DNA from: Thermosynechococcus sp.
GTDB lineage: Bacteria > Cyanobacteriota > Cyanobacteriia > Thermosynechococcales > Thermosynechococcaceae
NCBI RefSeq assembly: GCF_025999095.1
Contig: NZ_AP024678.1
Location: 1 to 64,000, forward strand
DNA: 64,000 nt
Reading direction: 5' to 3'
The notes beneath the pieces are model-generated. The model searched no databases. It saw nothing but the letters and a program-made list of their open reading frames with translations, and was not told where the DNA came from. A program made the position numbers and the translations under genes. Shown here one piece after another: positions 18,484-28,326 of this stretch. How positions within the stretch are numbered: the first letter of the stretch is position 1; the number at the start of each line of letters is the position of its first letter.

Positions 18484-18861
18484 CTACTGTTGGGTTTGAA
18501 TTTTCTTGGCCTCTAGGGCATCGAGCAATTCCCCAAGGGCAGCAAGATCGTCGCCATCATATTCCCGCTGCCACAGCAGTTGGGAAATTTGGTTTTCAAT
18601 GGCTGAGGTTAATACTTGGGTTTCGAGCACCCGTTGCACTAAGCGTTGGATCATCATAGGGGTTTGGCAGCTTAGATAGTTGTTCTCTAGGGTAGCCCAT
18701 TGGCTGTGGGGCAAATCGAAGAAACCACTTTCTCCAGTGGCACAATTTGCTATAGTGAGGGCACTGGGATCAGCAAAGGGTTGATCCTCAGCGGGGGATC
18801 CTTGTCCCGTCAATAAATCGTGTTGCGATAAATTAAGGAAAGTTGAAATTCTAGGGTACAC
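18484..18861 (-). CDS. Hypothetical protein, 125 residues, in operon with the transporter
   Basis: This acidic, soluble protein starts with GTG and stops one base before the transporter gene begins. The C-terminal half is helical and ends with LAALGELLDALEAKKIQ. No membrane segment, metal motif or known domain is recognised. Immediate abutment with the transporter suggests co-expression and perhaps a regulatory or accessory role, which is inference from position only. Confidence 0.65.
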   Translation of the reverse strand: MYPRISTFLNLSQHDLLTGQGSPAEDQPFADPSALTIANCATGESGFFDLPHSQWATLENNYLSCQTPMMIQRLVQRVLETQVLTSAIENQISQLLWQREYDGDDLAALGELLDALEAKKIQTQQ

Positions 18862-18930
18862 CAGATATACTAAAGGGCAACTTTTGTAAACTCAATAACA
18901 GCAGTTTGAAGGCAAAGGAGGTAGGGCAAC

Positions 18931-19236
18931 TTGGCCAGAAGACGGAAGCGGAAGAGCCGGCGGCGTCTCGAAGGGCGCAAAATCCTTGAGTGCGTACCTC
19001 AATATAGCATCGAAAGTGGCGAAGATAAACCCGTGACAGCGGCGCGAAAATTTATTCAAGCTAAGGGGATCACCCCGCCCGCTTTAGTTCTTGTTAAGCG
19101 GAATGAGCACACCACCGATCGCTACTTCTGGGCAGAAAAGGGCTTGTTTGGTGCGCAGTACGTTGAAGAAAACCACTTTTTATTCCCTAGCCTAAGGGAA
19201 CTGGCAGAAGAGAAAATGGCAGCCACTACCCGTTAG
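18931..19236 (+). CDS. DUF3155 protein (cyanobacterial conserved)
   Basis: This 101-residue protein has a very basic N-terminus (ARRRKRKSRRRLEGRK) followed by the conserved ILECVPQYSIESGEDKPV block, matching the cyanobacterial DUF3155 family of unknown function. The arginine-rich start could bind nucleic acid, but this is inference. The start codon is TTG, decided by a near-perfect AAGGAGGT at 18915-18922, eight bases upstream. A short hairpin with a T-run overlaps the stop. Confidence 0.85.
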   Translation: MARRRKRKSRRRLEGRKILECVPQYSIESGEDKPVTAARKFIQAKGITPPALVLVKRNEHTTDRYFWAEKGLFGAQYVEENHFLFPSLRELAEEKMAATTR

Positions 19237-19246
19237 GCTGTTTTTT
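19220..19246 (+). terminator. Probable intrinsic terminator of the DUF3155 gene
   Basis: CAGCC (19220-19224) pairs with GGCTG (19236-19240) around an 11-base loop and is followed by six T. The stem overlaps the last codons and the TAG of the DUF3155 gene. The stem is short, so confidence is moderate. Confidence 0.5.
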
Positions 19247-19874
19247 ACAAGCATCCTTTTGAGGGGGAGTCAGGACTTGCTCTTGGCTCTTTTTGCTTGG
19301 GTGGTGAGAGGCTCAAGATTTGATCTTTATTTTGCGCCATTTACTTATGGCAATTTGGAAACTGTCCTCATAAAATAGGAATAGCGGAGACAAACGTTTC
19401 CGTTCACTCCTCACACCACACCCCGCCTGGACAGTTATTGGTTCGGGCGGCTTCCTTTTTGTAAAGGTTTGTAAAGCTCATAACTCCCAAACGTGGTCAG
19501 GATCCCTGAGATAGTCCTGGACCTTTGCCAAATCCGCTAGCTGGCTAAAGGGGCTGGTTTGAGCGTATTTGACTAGGGTCTCTAAAAGCTCCTATTCACT
19601 GAATTGGCTTTCGGTAGAATACTTTACAGAATTGCACCTGTTTACCTTGGCAGCGTCGTCCTACTCTGCTTGTTCAGCTTTTTTCTCACTTCTTTTTTAC
19701 TCTAGGCTTCGCTACCAGCGGCGGCTGCTACTGCTCCGAAGATGATAGGAATGATGGAAACTATAGTGATCCTGAAATGAAATAAGTGAGGAGATATCTA
19801 GCTACTACCAGAAAAAGTGATAAAGTCAAGCCATAGAACAAGAGATTTTATGTTTTTTAACCAAGAAAATTAAA
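19237..19874. other. Long intergenic stretch with a possible decayed minus-strand gene
   Basis: No intact gene is visible in these 638 bases. On the minus strand, codons ending at the TGA 19478-19480 spell a plausible protein end (LVKYAQTSPFSQLADLAKVQ followed by DYLRDPDHVWEL). It is cut by an in-frame TAG at 19592-19594. Farther upstream, another minus-strand frame near 19700-19770 gives a hydrophobic VSIIPIIFGAVAAAAGSEA before a stop. Together this resembles a small decayed gene. The last 100 bases are A-rich and probably hold the promoter of the transglutaminase gene. Confidence 0.35.
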
Positions 19875-20720
19875 ATGCAATACCGCATTTGTCATCAAAC
19901 CACCTACACCTACAGCGCTGCCGTTGCCCTTGCCCCCCACGATTTGCGCTTGATTCCCCGCAGTGAGGGCCACCAACGCCTGCGATCGCTCTCCCTCCAA
20001 ATTTTACCGACTCCCCAAGGTCACAGTTCTGTCCTCGATGTCCATGGCAATCACATTCAGCGCTACTGGTGGTTACCGCAGCCCACCGCTTCCCTCATGA
20101 TTCAGGTCACTTCTGAAGTAGAAACCTATTGCAACAACCCCTTTAATTATTTGCTCGAATCATGGGCAATCACACTCCCTTTTAACTATCCGCAGCGGCT
20201 GGCCACTAGCCTGCATCCCTATCTGTCACTGCCAGTGGATCCGGTTGCCTATGAACTGGCTTGGCAAGTTTTAGCCAGTGGCGATCGCCATGTCCTCACA
20301 TTTCTCAGCGACCTTAATAACAAAATTTACCGTACTTGTCAGCACCAAATTCGTGAAACCGGTGCCCCTTGGCCCCCCTGTGTCACTTGGGCAAAACAAA
20401 TGGGTTCCTGTCGCGATATGGCAGTCCTGTTTATCCATGCCTGTCGGGCGGTGGGCCTAGCGGCGCGGTTTGTCAGTGGCTATCAGGAAGGAGACTTGGA
20501 TAATCCTGAACGGCACCTCCATGCTTGGGTGGAAGTGTATTTGCCGGGGGCAGGCTGGCGGGGCTATGATCCCACCCACGGCCTAGCGGTGAGCGATCGC
20601 CACATTGCCCTTGTGGCTGCAGCTGATCCGGCGGATGCTGCCCCCATTGAAGGTGCCCTACGGGGACAGGGGGTCACCTCAACCATGACCTATCAACTAC
20701 AGATTCAGCGCCTCTCCTAG
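19875..20720 (+). CDS. Transglutaminase-like family protein
   Basis: This 281-residue protein has the cyanobacterial/proteobacterial layout of an N-terminal beta domain (starting QYRICHQTTYTYSAAV) followed by a transglutaminase-core cysteine-protease fold. The catalytic triad is visible: Cys in GSCRDMAVLF, His in HLHAWVEVYL and Asp in GYDPTHG. No signal peptide is evident, so it is probably cytoplasmic. The substrate is unknown for the family. The gene stands alone, and its TAG shares a CTAG with the convergent exchanger gene. Confidence 0.9.
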   Translation: MQYRICHQTTYTYSAAVALAPHDLRLIPRSEGHQRLRSLSLQILPTPQGHSSVLDVHGNHIQRYWWLPQPTASLMIQVTSEVETYCNNPFNYLLESWAITLPFNYPQRLATSLHPYLSLPVDPVAYELAWQVLASGDRHVLTFLSDLNNKIYRTCQHQIRETGAPWPPCVTWAKQMGSCRDMAVLFIHACRAVGLAARFVSGYQEGDLDNPERHLHAWVEVYLPGAGWRGYDPTHGLAVSDRHIALVAAADPADAAPIEGALRGQGVTSTMTYQLQIQRLS

Positions 20721-21784
20721 GTATGGAAGAAAAAGGCGGTGCCGAGAATCCCATAGGTGGCCAAAAGCAGCGCTCCCTCTAGCCAGTTGGAGCGGCCATC
20801 TAGGCTAATCACATTGGCAATGACAACCGCAATAATCACCGTCACCACCTCAAAAAGGCTAAAGTTCAAATCCATCGGCTGACCAATGAACTGGCCAATG
20901 AGCACAAGAATAGGTGCCACCAAAAGCGCCACCAAGAGGGATGACCCCAAGGCAATGGAAACGGACAGGTCCATATTGTTTTTCAGGGCAACCGCCACAG
21001 CAGTCACATATTCCGCTGCACCGCCCACCAATGGCAAGAGGATGACCCCAGTAAATAGGGGCGTCAAACCCAGTCCCGCCGTTGCCTCCTCGACAGCACC
21101 AACAAAGATTTCTGACTCAAAGGCCACCCCAATGGTGGCAATGATAAGAACAGTGATCCAAAGGGGTAGGTTGGGCTTTTCGTGGTGTCCTTCCTCGTCC
21201 CCTAGTTCTACCTTACTAACATCGTAAAGATAGCTGTGGGTTTTCAGGGAAAAGAGTAATGTGAGCCCATAAACCAGAATTAGAATGATGGCTGCCACGA
21301 CTGACATTTGGGAAATTGCGCTTGGCGGCACTCTATTGGAGGTGTAAATTACCATTGCTGGTAAAAGCATGGCGGCGATCGCCACCGTCATCGAGGAAGC
21401 ATTCACCCGTGCCACCACTGGGGCAAAGGATTGTTCCTTGTAGCGAATGCCCCCCAGCAGCATAGATAGCCCCATCACCAGCAAAAGGTTCGCCATCAGG
21501 GTTCCCGTAATACTGGCTTTGACAATATCCACTAAACCCGCTCGCAGCGCCACAATGGCAATAATGAGTTCCGTGGCATTGCCAAAGAGGGCATTCAAGA
21601 GGCCACCGATCGTCGGACCCGTGGCCAGGGCCACCTCCTCTGTGGCGGTGCTCAACCAAATCGCCAAGGGCACGATCGCGAGTGCTGCCAAAATAAAGAC
21701 GGTGACAGCGCCCCATTCCAGTTTTTCCGCAGCAACGGAAAGGGGAATAAAGACTAAAAAAACAACGGAAACCAGTCGCCTCAT
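20717..21784 (-). CDS. Calcium/proton exchanger (CaCA/CAX family)
   Basis: This integral membrane antiporter probably exports Ca2+ in exchange for H+. The 355-residue protein has about eleven hydrophobic helices and the two alpha-repeat motifs: GGLLNALFGNATELIIAI in the first half and VGGAAEYVTAVAVALKN in the second. The paired acidic residues bind the cation. An acidic, His-containing loop (ELGDEEGHHEK) lies between the halves, as in other CAX proteins. The start is the ATG at 21784. It stands alone on the minus strand. Confidence 0.92.
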   Translation of the reverse strand: MRRLVSVVFLVFIPLSVAAEKLEWGAVTVFILAALAIVPLAIWLSTATEEVALATGPTIGGLLNALFGNATELIIAIVALRAGLVDIVKASITGTLMANLLLVMGLSMLLGGIRYKEQSFAPVVARVNASSMTVAIAAMLLPAMVIYTSNRVPPSAISQMSVVAAIILILVYGLTLLFSLKTHSYLYDVSKVELGDEEGHHEKPNLPLWITVLIIATIGVAFESEIFVGAVEEATAGLGLTPLFTGVILLPLVGGAAEYVTAVAVALKNNMDLSVSIALGSSLLVALLVAPILVLIGQFIGQPMDLNFSLFEVVTVIIAVVIANVISLDGRSNWLEGALLLATYGILGTAFFFHT

Positions 21785-21881
21785 GGGGGCACCCCTTACA
21801 TGGTAAAAGGAGAAAAATTTCCTCTATCCTAGCCTGTGGTTTTATGACTCCACGCCCAGGGGCGAGAAATAGGGTCAGCGT

Positions 21882-23321
21882 CTAGCCACTGCGGAGGATC
21901 ACCCGCTGATTTTGGCGGGCGACAAGGGAGAGGGTGAGCGGGCCAGCGGTATAAACCGAGGTGGGAGTGACGGCACTAATATCAACCGTCCCTTGGTGAT
22001 CTTTGAGGTCAAGGACAAATTTCACCAGTTCAATTTGGCGAAACGAGCCAACAGTGCCAGTGACGGGATCGGGGAGCACGCCGGAGGCGATCGCCCGTTG
22101 ATTACTTACCGTAAATAACTGATCCAAACGTTGCAAGATCTGCTCATCGGTCATCTGGCTGGGATCCAAAGAGATGGTGGCCAGATTCTCACCCTCGCGG
22201 AAAACCTGCTGATTGCGCGCCACTTGGGGTACCACAAGAATATTGCTTTCCCCCTGTAGATAATTGGCCGCTGCTAAAATGCGCACCACATAGGGTTGGC
22301 CATCACTAATTTGGCTGCGCAGGCGCTGCACATCTTCGGTGGTGATTTGAATCACCTGATCCGTCGGCTTGAGGTTCTGGGGACTATTGAGGACAATGGC
22401 ATTCCGTCGCGCTTCCCGCAGGAGTTCCTCAATGACTTGGGTGGCTTGAGCCGGATCTTTGACATTTTGAATCACCGCAGAGGCCAAAACTTGCCCCGTG
22501 CGAATGGCGATCGTCCCCCGCCGTAGTCCCAACAGCAGGATGCTCACGTTTTCTTCAAGGCGTTGGCGACTGGCCTCAAGGGCAGCAATTTCCTGCTGCA
22601 GACTGCGCTGTTGATTCCGCAACACCTGCTGCTGCTGATTGGCCAGGGCCAGTTGATCCTGAATGCGCTCAATCTCTGCTTGGAGGCGATCCTTTTGGGC
22701 TTCAACGTCAGCAAGGCGTTGTTGAGCCGTGCGAATGGCGGTTTCGAGGGCTGCTTTTTGCCCAGCCACATCCTCGAGGCGGCTTTGGATGGCTTGTCGC
22801 TCCCGTTGCAGGCGCTGGATTTCTTGCCGCAGGCGTGCCCCTTGGGCTTCAAAGTTCTCGAGGTTTTTTTGGGCTTGGGTGTAGCGGTCTTGCAGTTGCT
22901 TGAGTTCTGCTTCTGTAAGGGTTTGACGATTGACCGCCTGCGCCAGAATTTGGTTCGTTTGACTGAGGCGTTGGCGAATTTTGGCCAGTTCAATTTGCGA
23001 TTGTGCCAGTTCCGCTTCAATTTTGTCCTTTTGGGCACGGGTTTCCGTCAGTTCCTGTTCAGCAGCCGCCTGTTGACGGCGAATCGTATCAATGCGCAGG
23101 ACGCCATCGCGCAATTCACGACTGAGGGCAAAGAGGATGGCCAAAGTGGAGGCAGAAATTAAGCTCCCCGTGAGAATAGTAATCAGAACAGCGGTCTGTC
23201 GTGGTCGCAAATTAAACCAACTCAAGCGAGCTTTGCCCACTTTTGAGCCAAGGCGATCGCCCACGGTTGCGATCGCGCCCCCCAGAATAATCACCGCCAA
23301 GACCAGAACATACCCAGCCAT
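21882..23321 (-). CDS. DUF3084 coiled-coil membrane protein
   Basis: This cyanobacterial family has two N-terminal membrane segments (YVLVLAVIILGGAIATV and AVLITILTGSLISASTLAILF). A very long heptad-rich coiled coil follows (about residues 75-255, high Gln/Glu/Arg), then a globular C-terminal domain of about 200 residues. Function is not established. ATG 23321 is preferred because it begins exactly at the first hydrophobic helix; the frame extends to a TTG at 23348. It is divergent from the exonuclease gene across about 100 bases. Confidence 0.86.
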   Translation of the reverse strand: MAGYVLVLAVIILGGAIATVGDRLGSKVGKARLSWFNLRPRQTAVLITILTGSLISASTLAILFALSRELRDGVLRIDTIRRQQAAAEQELTETRAQKDKIEAELAQSQIELAKIRQRLSQTNQILAQAVNRQTLTEAELKQLQDRYTQAQKNLENFEAQGARLRQEIQRLQRERQAIQSRLEDVAGQKAALETAIRTAQQRLADVEAQKDRLQAEIERIQDQLALANQQQQVLRNQQRSLQQEIAALEASRQRLEENVSILLLGLRRGTIAIRTGQVLASAVIQNVKDPAQATQVIEELLREARRNAIVLNSPQNLKPTDQVIQITTEDVQRLRSQISDGQPYVVRILAAANYLQGESNILVVPQVARNQQVFREGENLATISLDPSQMTDEQILQRLDQLFTVSNQRAIASGVLPDPVTGTVGSFRQIELVKFVLDLKDHQGTVDISAVTPTSVYTAGPLTLSLVARQNQRVILRSG

Positions 23322-23423
23322 ATTTCGGGTACTGCTGCCACTCCCCAACTATACTTTTTACAGTATGTGCCGATGCTGACCCCTATAAGGGTTTGGGCAA
23401 ATCACCTTGACTGAAATCAACCG

Positions 23424-24209
23424 ATGCCAAAAATTGCCACTTGGAATGTCAACTCAATTCGCACCCGCCTTGACCATGTGTGCCAGTGGTTGGATAGTAC
23501 TGGGGTGGACTATCTCTGTCTGCAGGAGACCAAAGTCACAGATGCTGAGTTCCCGCGGCAGCCCTTTTGGGATCGTGGATATCAAGTTTATTGTAGTGGC
23601 CAAAAGGCCTACAATGGGGTGGCCATTCTCAGTCGTCAGCCCCTTGCGGGAGTAGAGGCAGGCTTTGCCCCCCAATTACCCAGCCACAGTGAGTTGGATA
23701 CCCAAAAACGGCTCATTCGCGCCCAATTGGCCCCTGATGTCATTTTGGTGAACGTCTATATTCCCAACGGCGGCGAGTACGACAGTGAGAAATACCACTA
23801 CAAGCTGCACTGGCTGAAAACTCTCTATATCTATCTCGAGCAACTCACCGCCCAAGGGGAGGTGATTCTCTGTGGCGATTTTAATATTGCCCCTGAAGAT
23901 AAAGACCTCTTTGATGCTGGCGATCGCGCCACAAAAGTGGGGGCCACCGATGCTGAACGCAACCTGTTGGCAGCCATTCGCGACCTTGGCTTCCATGATG
24001 CCTTTCGCCACTTTACTGAAGCACCGGGGCACTACTCTTGGTGGGATTATCGGGCAGGTGCCTTTCGCCGCAATCATGGTTGGCGCATTGATCACCTCTA
24101 CATTACCCCCGGTGTTAAAGCCCGTGCCTGCAACTGTCACATTGACATTGCCCCGCGCCGCTTACCCAAGCCCAGTGACCATGCACCCGTGATCCTAGAG
24201 ATTGAATAG
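23424..24209 (+). CDS. xth: Exodeoxyribonuclease III (Xth/ExoA)
   Basis: This AP endonuclease/3'-5' exonuclease acts in base-excision repair. The EEP-fold residues are all present: [13 protein letters not shown] with the metal-binding Asn, CLQETKV with Glu, [26 protein letters not shown] with Asp and Asn, and the final RIDHLYIT and [14 protein letters not shown]. The 261-residue length is typical. The last 15 bases overlap the surE stop region on the opposite strand. Confidence 0.95.
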   Translation: MPKIATWNVNSIRTRLDHVCQWLDSTGVDYLCLQETKVTDAEFPRQPFWDRGYQVYCSGQKAYNGVAILSRQPLAGVEAGFAPQLPSHSELDTQKRLIRAQLAPDVILVNVYIPNGGEYDSEKYHYKLHWLKTLYIYLEQLTAQGEVILCGDFNIAPEDKDLFDAGDRATKVGATDAERNLLAAIRDLGFHDAFRHFTEAPGHYSWWDYRAGAFRRNHGWRIDHLYITPGVKARACNCHIDIAPRRLPKPSDHAPVILEIE

Positions 24210-24992
24210 GGGCTGTACGGTGCGCAGCCACTCCGTTAGATCCTGTACCCCTTGGCCGTAGGTGAGATCAAAAGTCAGCGGCGTAATACTAATCAAATTT
24301 TGGGCAATGGCTTCCACATCCGTGGGCGCTTGATGGGGGTCTTGGGGATATTCTTCGACCACCTCACCTGCCAGCCAATAGTAGGTTTTGCCGCGAGGGT
24401 CAATGCGCTTTTGGAAAAGGTCATGGTAGCGCCGAATCCCCTGCCGAGTAATAACAACGCCAGCAATTTCACTGGCAGGCAGAGCAGGCACGTTGACATT
24501 GAGGAGCATTTTGGGAGGAAGGGGGTCGGTTTCCAGTGCCTTGAGGAGATGATTGGCAAAGTCAGCGGCCGGCTGAAAGTTATGAACCGTGAAACTGGTC
24601 AGACTAATGGCAATGCTGGGAATGCCCTCAATTACCCCTTCCATGGCCGCAGACACTGTGCCGGAGTAGAGAATATCGGTGCCGAGGTTGGAGCCTTGGT
24701 TAATCCCAGAAACAACAAAATCGGGAGGTTCCTCTAGGAGAGCACCCAGGGCTAACTTCACACAGTCGGAGGGGGTACCAGAGCAGGCCCAGGCCTTAAT
24801 CCTGGGGTGAAAGAGATCGCTCACGACTTCTGCGCGAATCGGATCAAACACAGTGAGGCTATGCCCTGTAGCGGAGCGTTCGCGATCCGGACACACGACC
24901 ACGACGTCATGGCCAGCGATCGCCAGTGTATCTGCCAACGCCCGAATACCGGGGGCAAAGACCCCATCATCATTGGCAATCAGTAACCGCAT
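24195..24992 (-). CDS. surE: 5'/3'-nucleotidase SurE
   Basis: This metal-dependent nucleoside monophosphate phosphatase is linked to stationary-phase survival. The N-terminal motif [16 protein letters not shown] contains the two metal-binding aspartates. [25 protein letters not shown] and [18 protein letters not shown] follow in the family order. ATG 24992 is chosen because this gives the canonical start and a GGGGGCGAG stretch precedes it. The frame is open for 11 further codons upstream. Confidence 0.94.
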   Translation of the reverse strand: MRLLIANDDGVFAPGIRALADTLAIAGHDVVVVCPDRERSATGHSLTVFDPIRAEVVSDLFHPRIKAWACSGTPSDCVKLALGALLEEPPDFVVSGINQGSNLGTDILYSGTVSAAMEGVIEGIPSIAISLTSFTVHNFQPAADFANHLLKALETDPLPPKMLLNVNVPALPASEIAGVVITRQGIRRYHDLFQKRIDPRGKTYYWLAGEVVEEYPQDPHQAPTDVEAIAQNLISITPLTFDLTYGQGVQDLTEWLRTVQPLFNL

Positions 24993-25211
24993 TTCTCGCC
25001 CCCTGAATCGTGAAGTATTGGCCAAACATTACAGTTGATTGCAAAGCGCAGCACACTCCCTGAGAAATGTTAACCTCTAAAAGGGTGAAGTGGCGCACTA
25101 CATGGCCCACCCTGCCAAACAGCTTGAACGCACCATTCCTGACAAGACCGCTTTTGGGGATTGACAGGACCTATGGGACGCCTACTGAACCATCAGTTGA
25201 AGGAGAACACT

Positions 25212-25409
25212 GTGTCTGTGCATCAAAGTCATCCATTCCTCCGTGAAGACCTCAGTGAATACGTTGCCCATTTGCAACTGCACATGGCACTTCAAGCGCG
25301 CAATTTGGTGCCTGCCCTGAAACACGCCGGCGACAGCCGTGAGCAACTTCTCCATCAAACCCAAGCCAACTTCGAGAAGCACGTCTCCCGTCAAAGCTAT
25401 ATTGGCTAA
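25212..25409 (+). CDS. Small hypothetical protein, 65 residues
   Basis: The proposed product is a His- and Gln-rich small protein with helical character (FLREDLSEYVAHLQLHMALQ). GTG 25212 is chosen because AAGGAG at 25200-25205 sits six bases upstream. The frame itself is open from 25161, but there is no ribosome-binding site there. A perfect seven-pair hairpin with a T-run follows the stop, supporting a monocistronic expressed gene. I recognise no family. Confidence 0.65.
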   Translation: MSVHQSHPFLREDLSEYVAHLQLHMALQARNLVPALKHAGDSREQLLHQTQANFEKHVSRQSYIG

Positions 25410-25453
25410 AGCAATTTTCCTCTGTACTCAACAATCAACAGCTATGCTCCCTC

Positions 25454-25478
25454 AGCAGCAGTGATCTTGCTGCTTTTT
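25454..25478 (+). terminator. Intrinsic terminator after the 65-residue gene
   Basis: AGCAGCA (25454-25460) and TGCTGCT (25468-25474) form a perfect seven-pair stem with a seven-base loop, followed by a run of T. It sits 45 bases after the small gene's stop and about 110 bases before the next gene's start. Confidence 0.75.
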
Positions 25479-25590
25479 GCGTTTGTTGGGGGAGTCGCTT
25501 CTTTCACCCCTTTGAGGAACACTTGCAACAGAGTACGCTAGGGGCGATATTGCTATTTGTAACATCTTGCCAGCATTCTCAGGAGGTTTT

Positions 25591-26172
25591 ATGGCGCGGA
25601 CAGAGTCCACAATGCTTGCCCTTGGTACTGTTGCTCCCGATTTTCAACTGCCCGATGTGGTGAGCGGGCAAACGATTTCCCTCAGCACCTTTGCCGACAA
25701 GAACGCCCTACTGGTGATGTTTATTTGTCGCCACTGTCCCTATGTGAAGCATGTCCAAGCGGAACTGGCGAAGCTGGGGCGCGACTACAAAGAGACAGGC
25801 TTAGGAATTGTGGCCATTAGTGCCAATGACGCTGCCAACTATCCCGAGGATGCCCCAGAGTCCCTGAAGGCGATGGCCACGGAGCTGGGGTTTACATTTC
25901 CCCTGTGCTACGACGAGAGCCAAGAAACAGCCAAGGCCTACACCGCAGCCTGTACACCGGATTTCTTCCTCTTTGATAGCGATCGCAAGCTTGTCTATCG
26001 CGGACAACTTGATGACAGTCGCCCCCAGAATGGTCTACCGGTGACTGGAAAAGACTTGCGTGCAGCCATTGATGCCGTGTTAGCCGGTCAAACCCCCAGC
26101 GAGGATCAAAAACCCAGTCTCGGCTGTAATATCAAGTGGAAACCGGGGAATGAACCGGCCTACTACCGCTAA
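25591..26172 (+). CDS. Thioredoxin-fold (AhpC/TSA, redoxin-like) family protein
   Basis: This cytoplasmic thioredoxin-like protein has the N-terminal APDFQLPDVVSG peroxiredoxin-type block and an active-site CRHC motif in FICRHCPYVKHV. The cis-proline region TPDFFLFDSDRKLVYRG follows. The CxxC arrangement and length (193 residues) fit the cyanobacterial thioredoxin-family proteins rather than a classic 2-Cys peroxiredoxin. ATG 25591 follows AGGAGG by four bases; the frame is open from a TTG at 25567. It stands alone between two terminator-like regions. Confidence 0.88.
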   Translation: MARTESTMLALGTVAPDFQLPDVVSGQTISLSTFADKNALLVMFICRHCPYVKHVQAELAKLGRDYKETGLGIVAISANDAANYPEDAPESLKAMATELGFTFPLCYDESQETAKAYTAACTPDFFLFDSDRKLVYRGQLDDSRPQNGLPVTGKDLRAAIDAVLAGQTPSEDQKPSLGCNIKWKPGNEPAYYR

Positions 26173-26286
26173 TCCTGGAAAGGCAAAGAGAGGGGCACTT
26201 TTATTGCCACTTTTCAGTCTTAGCCTATGTTATATCAGTGCCAATGGGTTTGGCTGTGTTGACGCGATTGTTTTTAGGTGTGAGCA

Positions 26287-28315
26287 GTGAATAACCAACT
26301 TTTTTTGCCAGTGCGCATGCAGTCAATGGGGGCTACCCTGAAAACGGTAGGAGTGGCAATAGTAATGGGGGCGATCGCCCTCGGCCCTTTGCGTCCCAGC
26401 CGTGGCCAAGCAGCCCCCACGCCTCCTGACAACCCACCAGCTGAGACCCCGGCATCCCCAACATTACCCTCGGCAGAGCCTGGGCCTGAAAGCCCTCCAG
26501 CGGCACCCCCCCTCCCCCCACCTGTGAGTCAGCCCGCCACTGATGAACCCCAAGTGTTGATTGCTGAAGTGGTGGTTGAAGGAGCCACTCCTGAACTGGA
26601 GCAATTGGTCTATCAAGTCATTAGCACTCGACCGGGCAGTACCACCACCCGCACCCAACTGCAACAGGATACCAACGCCATCTTTGCTACGGGCTTTTTT
26701 GCTGATGTCAATGCCGTCCCCAGCGATACCCCCCTCGGTGTGCGGATTACGTTTATTGTGCGCCCTTATCCGGTACTGCGAGTTGTTCAAGTAGCGGGCA
26801 ACCAAGTCCTCACCCAAGAGAAAGTTCAGGAAATCTTTGCGCCGCAAATTGGCCGCAGCCTCAATCTCAGGGAGCTACAGGCTGGAATTGAAAAAATTAA
26901 CAGCTTCTATAGGGATAACGGCTATATTTTGGGTCAAGTCGTTGGTACCCCCCAAATCGATCCCGATGGTGTTGTGACGTTGCAGGTGGCTGAGGGGGTG
27001 GTTGAACAGGTCACCTATCGCTTTCTGAATAAAGAAGGGGAGCCTACGAAACAGCGGACCCGCGACTTTGTAATTAGCCGCGAAATGGACACTCGACCCG
27101 GAGTAGTCCTTAACCAAAAGACAGTGCAGGCAGATTTGCGACGCCTCTTTGAACTGGGACTCTTTGAGGATGTGCAAGTTGCCCTTGAACCCGGCCAGGA
27201 TCTCCGCAAGGTGAACTTGATTCTCAATATCAAAGAGCGCAATACGGGCAGTGTCTCTGCGGGGGCAGGCTATAGCTCGGCCGCAGGTCTATTTGGAACC
27301 GTAGCATTCCAGCAAAACAACCTCTTTGGCCGCAACTGGAAATTTAGTGCGGAAGCCCAAGGGGGGACTGAAGGGGAATTTCTCTTTGACGTTAGCTTCA
27401 CCGATCCGTGGATTAAAGGGGATCCCTACCGCACCTCCTACACCGTCAGTGCCTTCAACCGCCTGACGGTTCCCTATACCTTCAGTAATGGCCCAATTGA
27501 TGTTCGTTTGGCCAATGGGGATTTTCCGCGGATTAACCGCTTGGGCACGGCGGTCTTCTTTACCCGTCCCTTTACCCAGGATCGCGATCAGGTGCGTACC
27601 GCTTGGACCGGCTCCCTTGGCTTGCAATATCAACGCGTCACCTCCCTAGACGGCGGCTTTACCCGCTTTAATACGGATGCCTTAGGGAACTGTTTAACCT
27701 TTCCAGACAACGGCGTCTGTCGCGGCTTCAATGACCTGTTTACGGTGCAGGCGGCAATTTTGCGGGACTTGCGCAATGATCCCCTGCGTCCCACCAGTGG
27801 CCAAGTGATCCGCCTAGGCGTGGATCAGTCGCTTCCCATTGGTGCAGGGAGCATCTTGATGAATCGGGTGCGGGGTAGCTATAGCTTCTATATCCCAGTG
27901 AAGTTTCTGCGCATTGAGGGGCCGCAAACCTTTGCCTTCAATATTCAAGCAGGCAATATTTTTGGGGATTTGCCCCCCTATGAGTCCTTTACGCTTGGGG
28001 GGTGCTAACTCGGTGCGCGGTTGGGAAGAGGGGGCGATCGGTTCTGGGCGTGCCTTTGTGCAGGGGACGGTGGAGTATCGGTTCCCAATTTTTAATATTG
28101 TGGGTGGGGCGCTGTTTGTTGATGGCGCCAGTTTACTCGGTACCCAAAGCAGCGTACCCGGTCAGCCGGGGATTGTGCGCGGCAAGCCAGGAGAAGGTTT
28201 AGGCTATGGCGCAGGGTTGCGGGTGAATACGCCTTTGGGGAATATCCGCATTGACTTCGGCTGGAACAATGAAGGGGGCAGCGCCTTTAGTTTTGGTATT
28301 GGTGAACGCTTCTAG
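26287..28315 (+). pseudogene. bamA: Omp85/BamA outer-membrane assembly protein, one apparent frameshift
   Basis: This outer-membrane beta-barrel inserts other barrel proteins and is homologous to chloroplast Toc75. The layout is a signal sequence, a proline-rich linker (about residues 40-90, typical of cyanobacteria), POTRA domains (about 95-340) and a 16-strand barrel. The frame from GTG 26287 stops at 28008 just after ESFTLGG. The next frame continues with ANSVRGWEEG, which contains the conserved VRGW lid-loop motif, and ends at the correct terminal Phe (GIGERF) at 28315. The break coincides with six G at 27997-28002; five G would restore about 675 residues. The gene is normally essential, so sequence error is likely. 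lpxC follows. Confidence 0.88.
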
Positions 28316-28326
28316 GAGAAAGATTG

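Noticed and set aside
25104-25164. About 20-codon frame MAHPAKQLERTIPDKTAFGD upstream of the small 65-residue gene
   Set aside because: No ribosome-binding site and no homology clue; could be a leader peptide but cannot be supported.
25161-25188. TTGACA with TACTGA at 16 bases as a promoter of the small gene
   Set aside because: The -10 element is poor and the implied leader is too short for the ribosome-binding site used.
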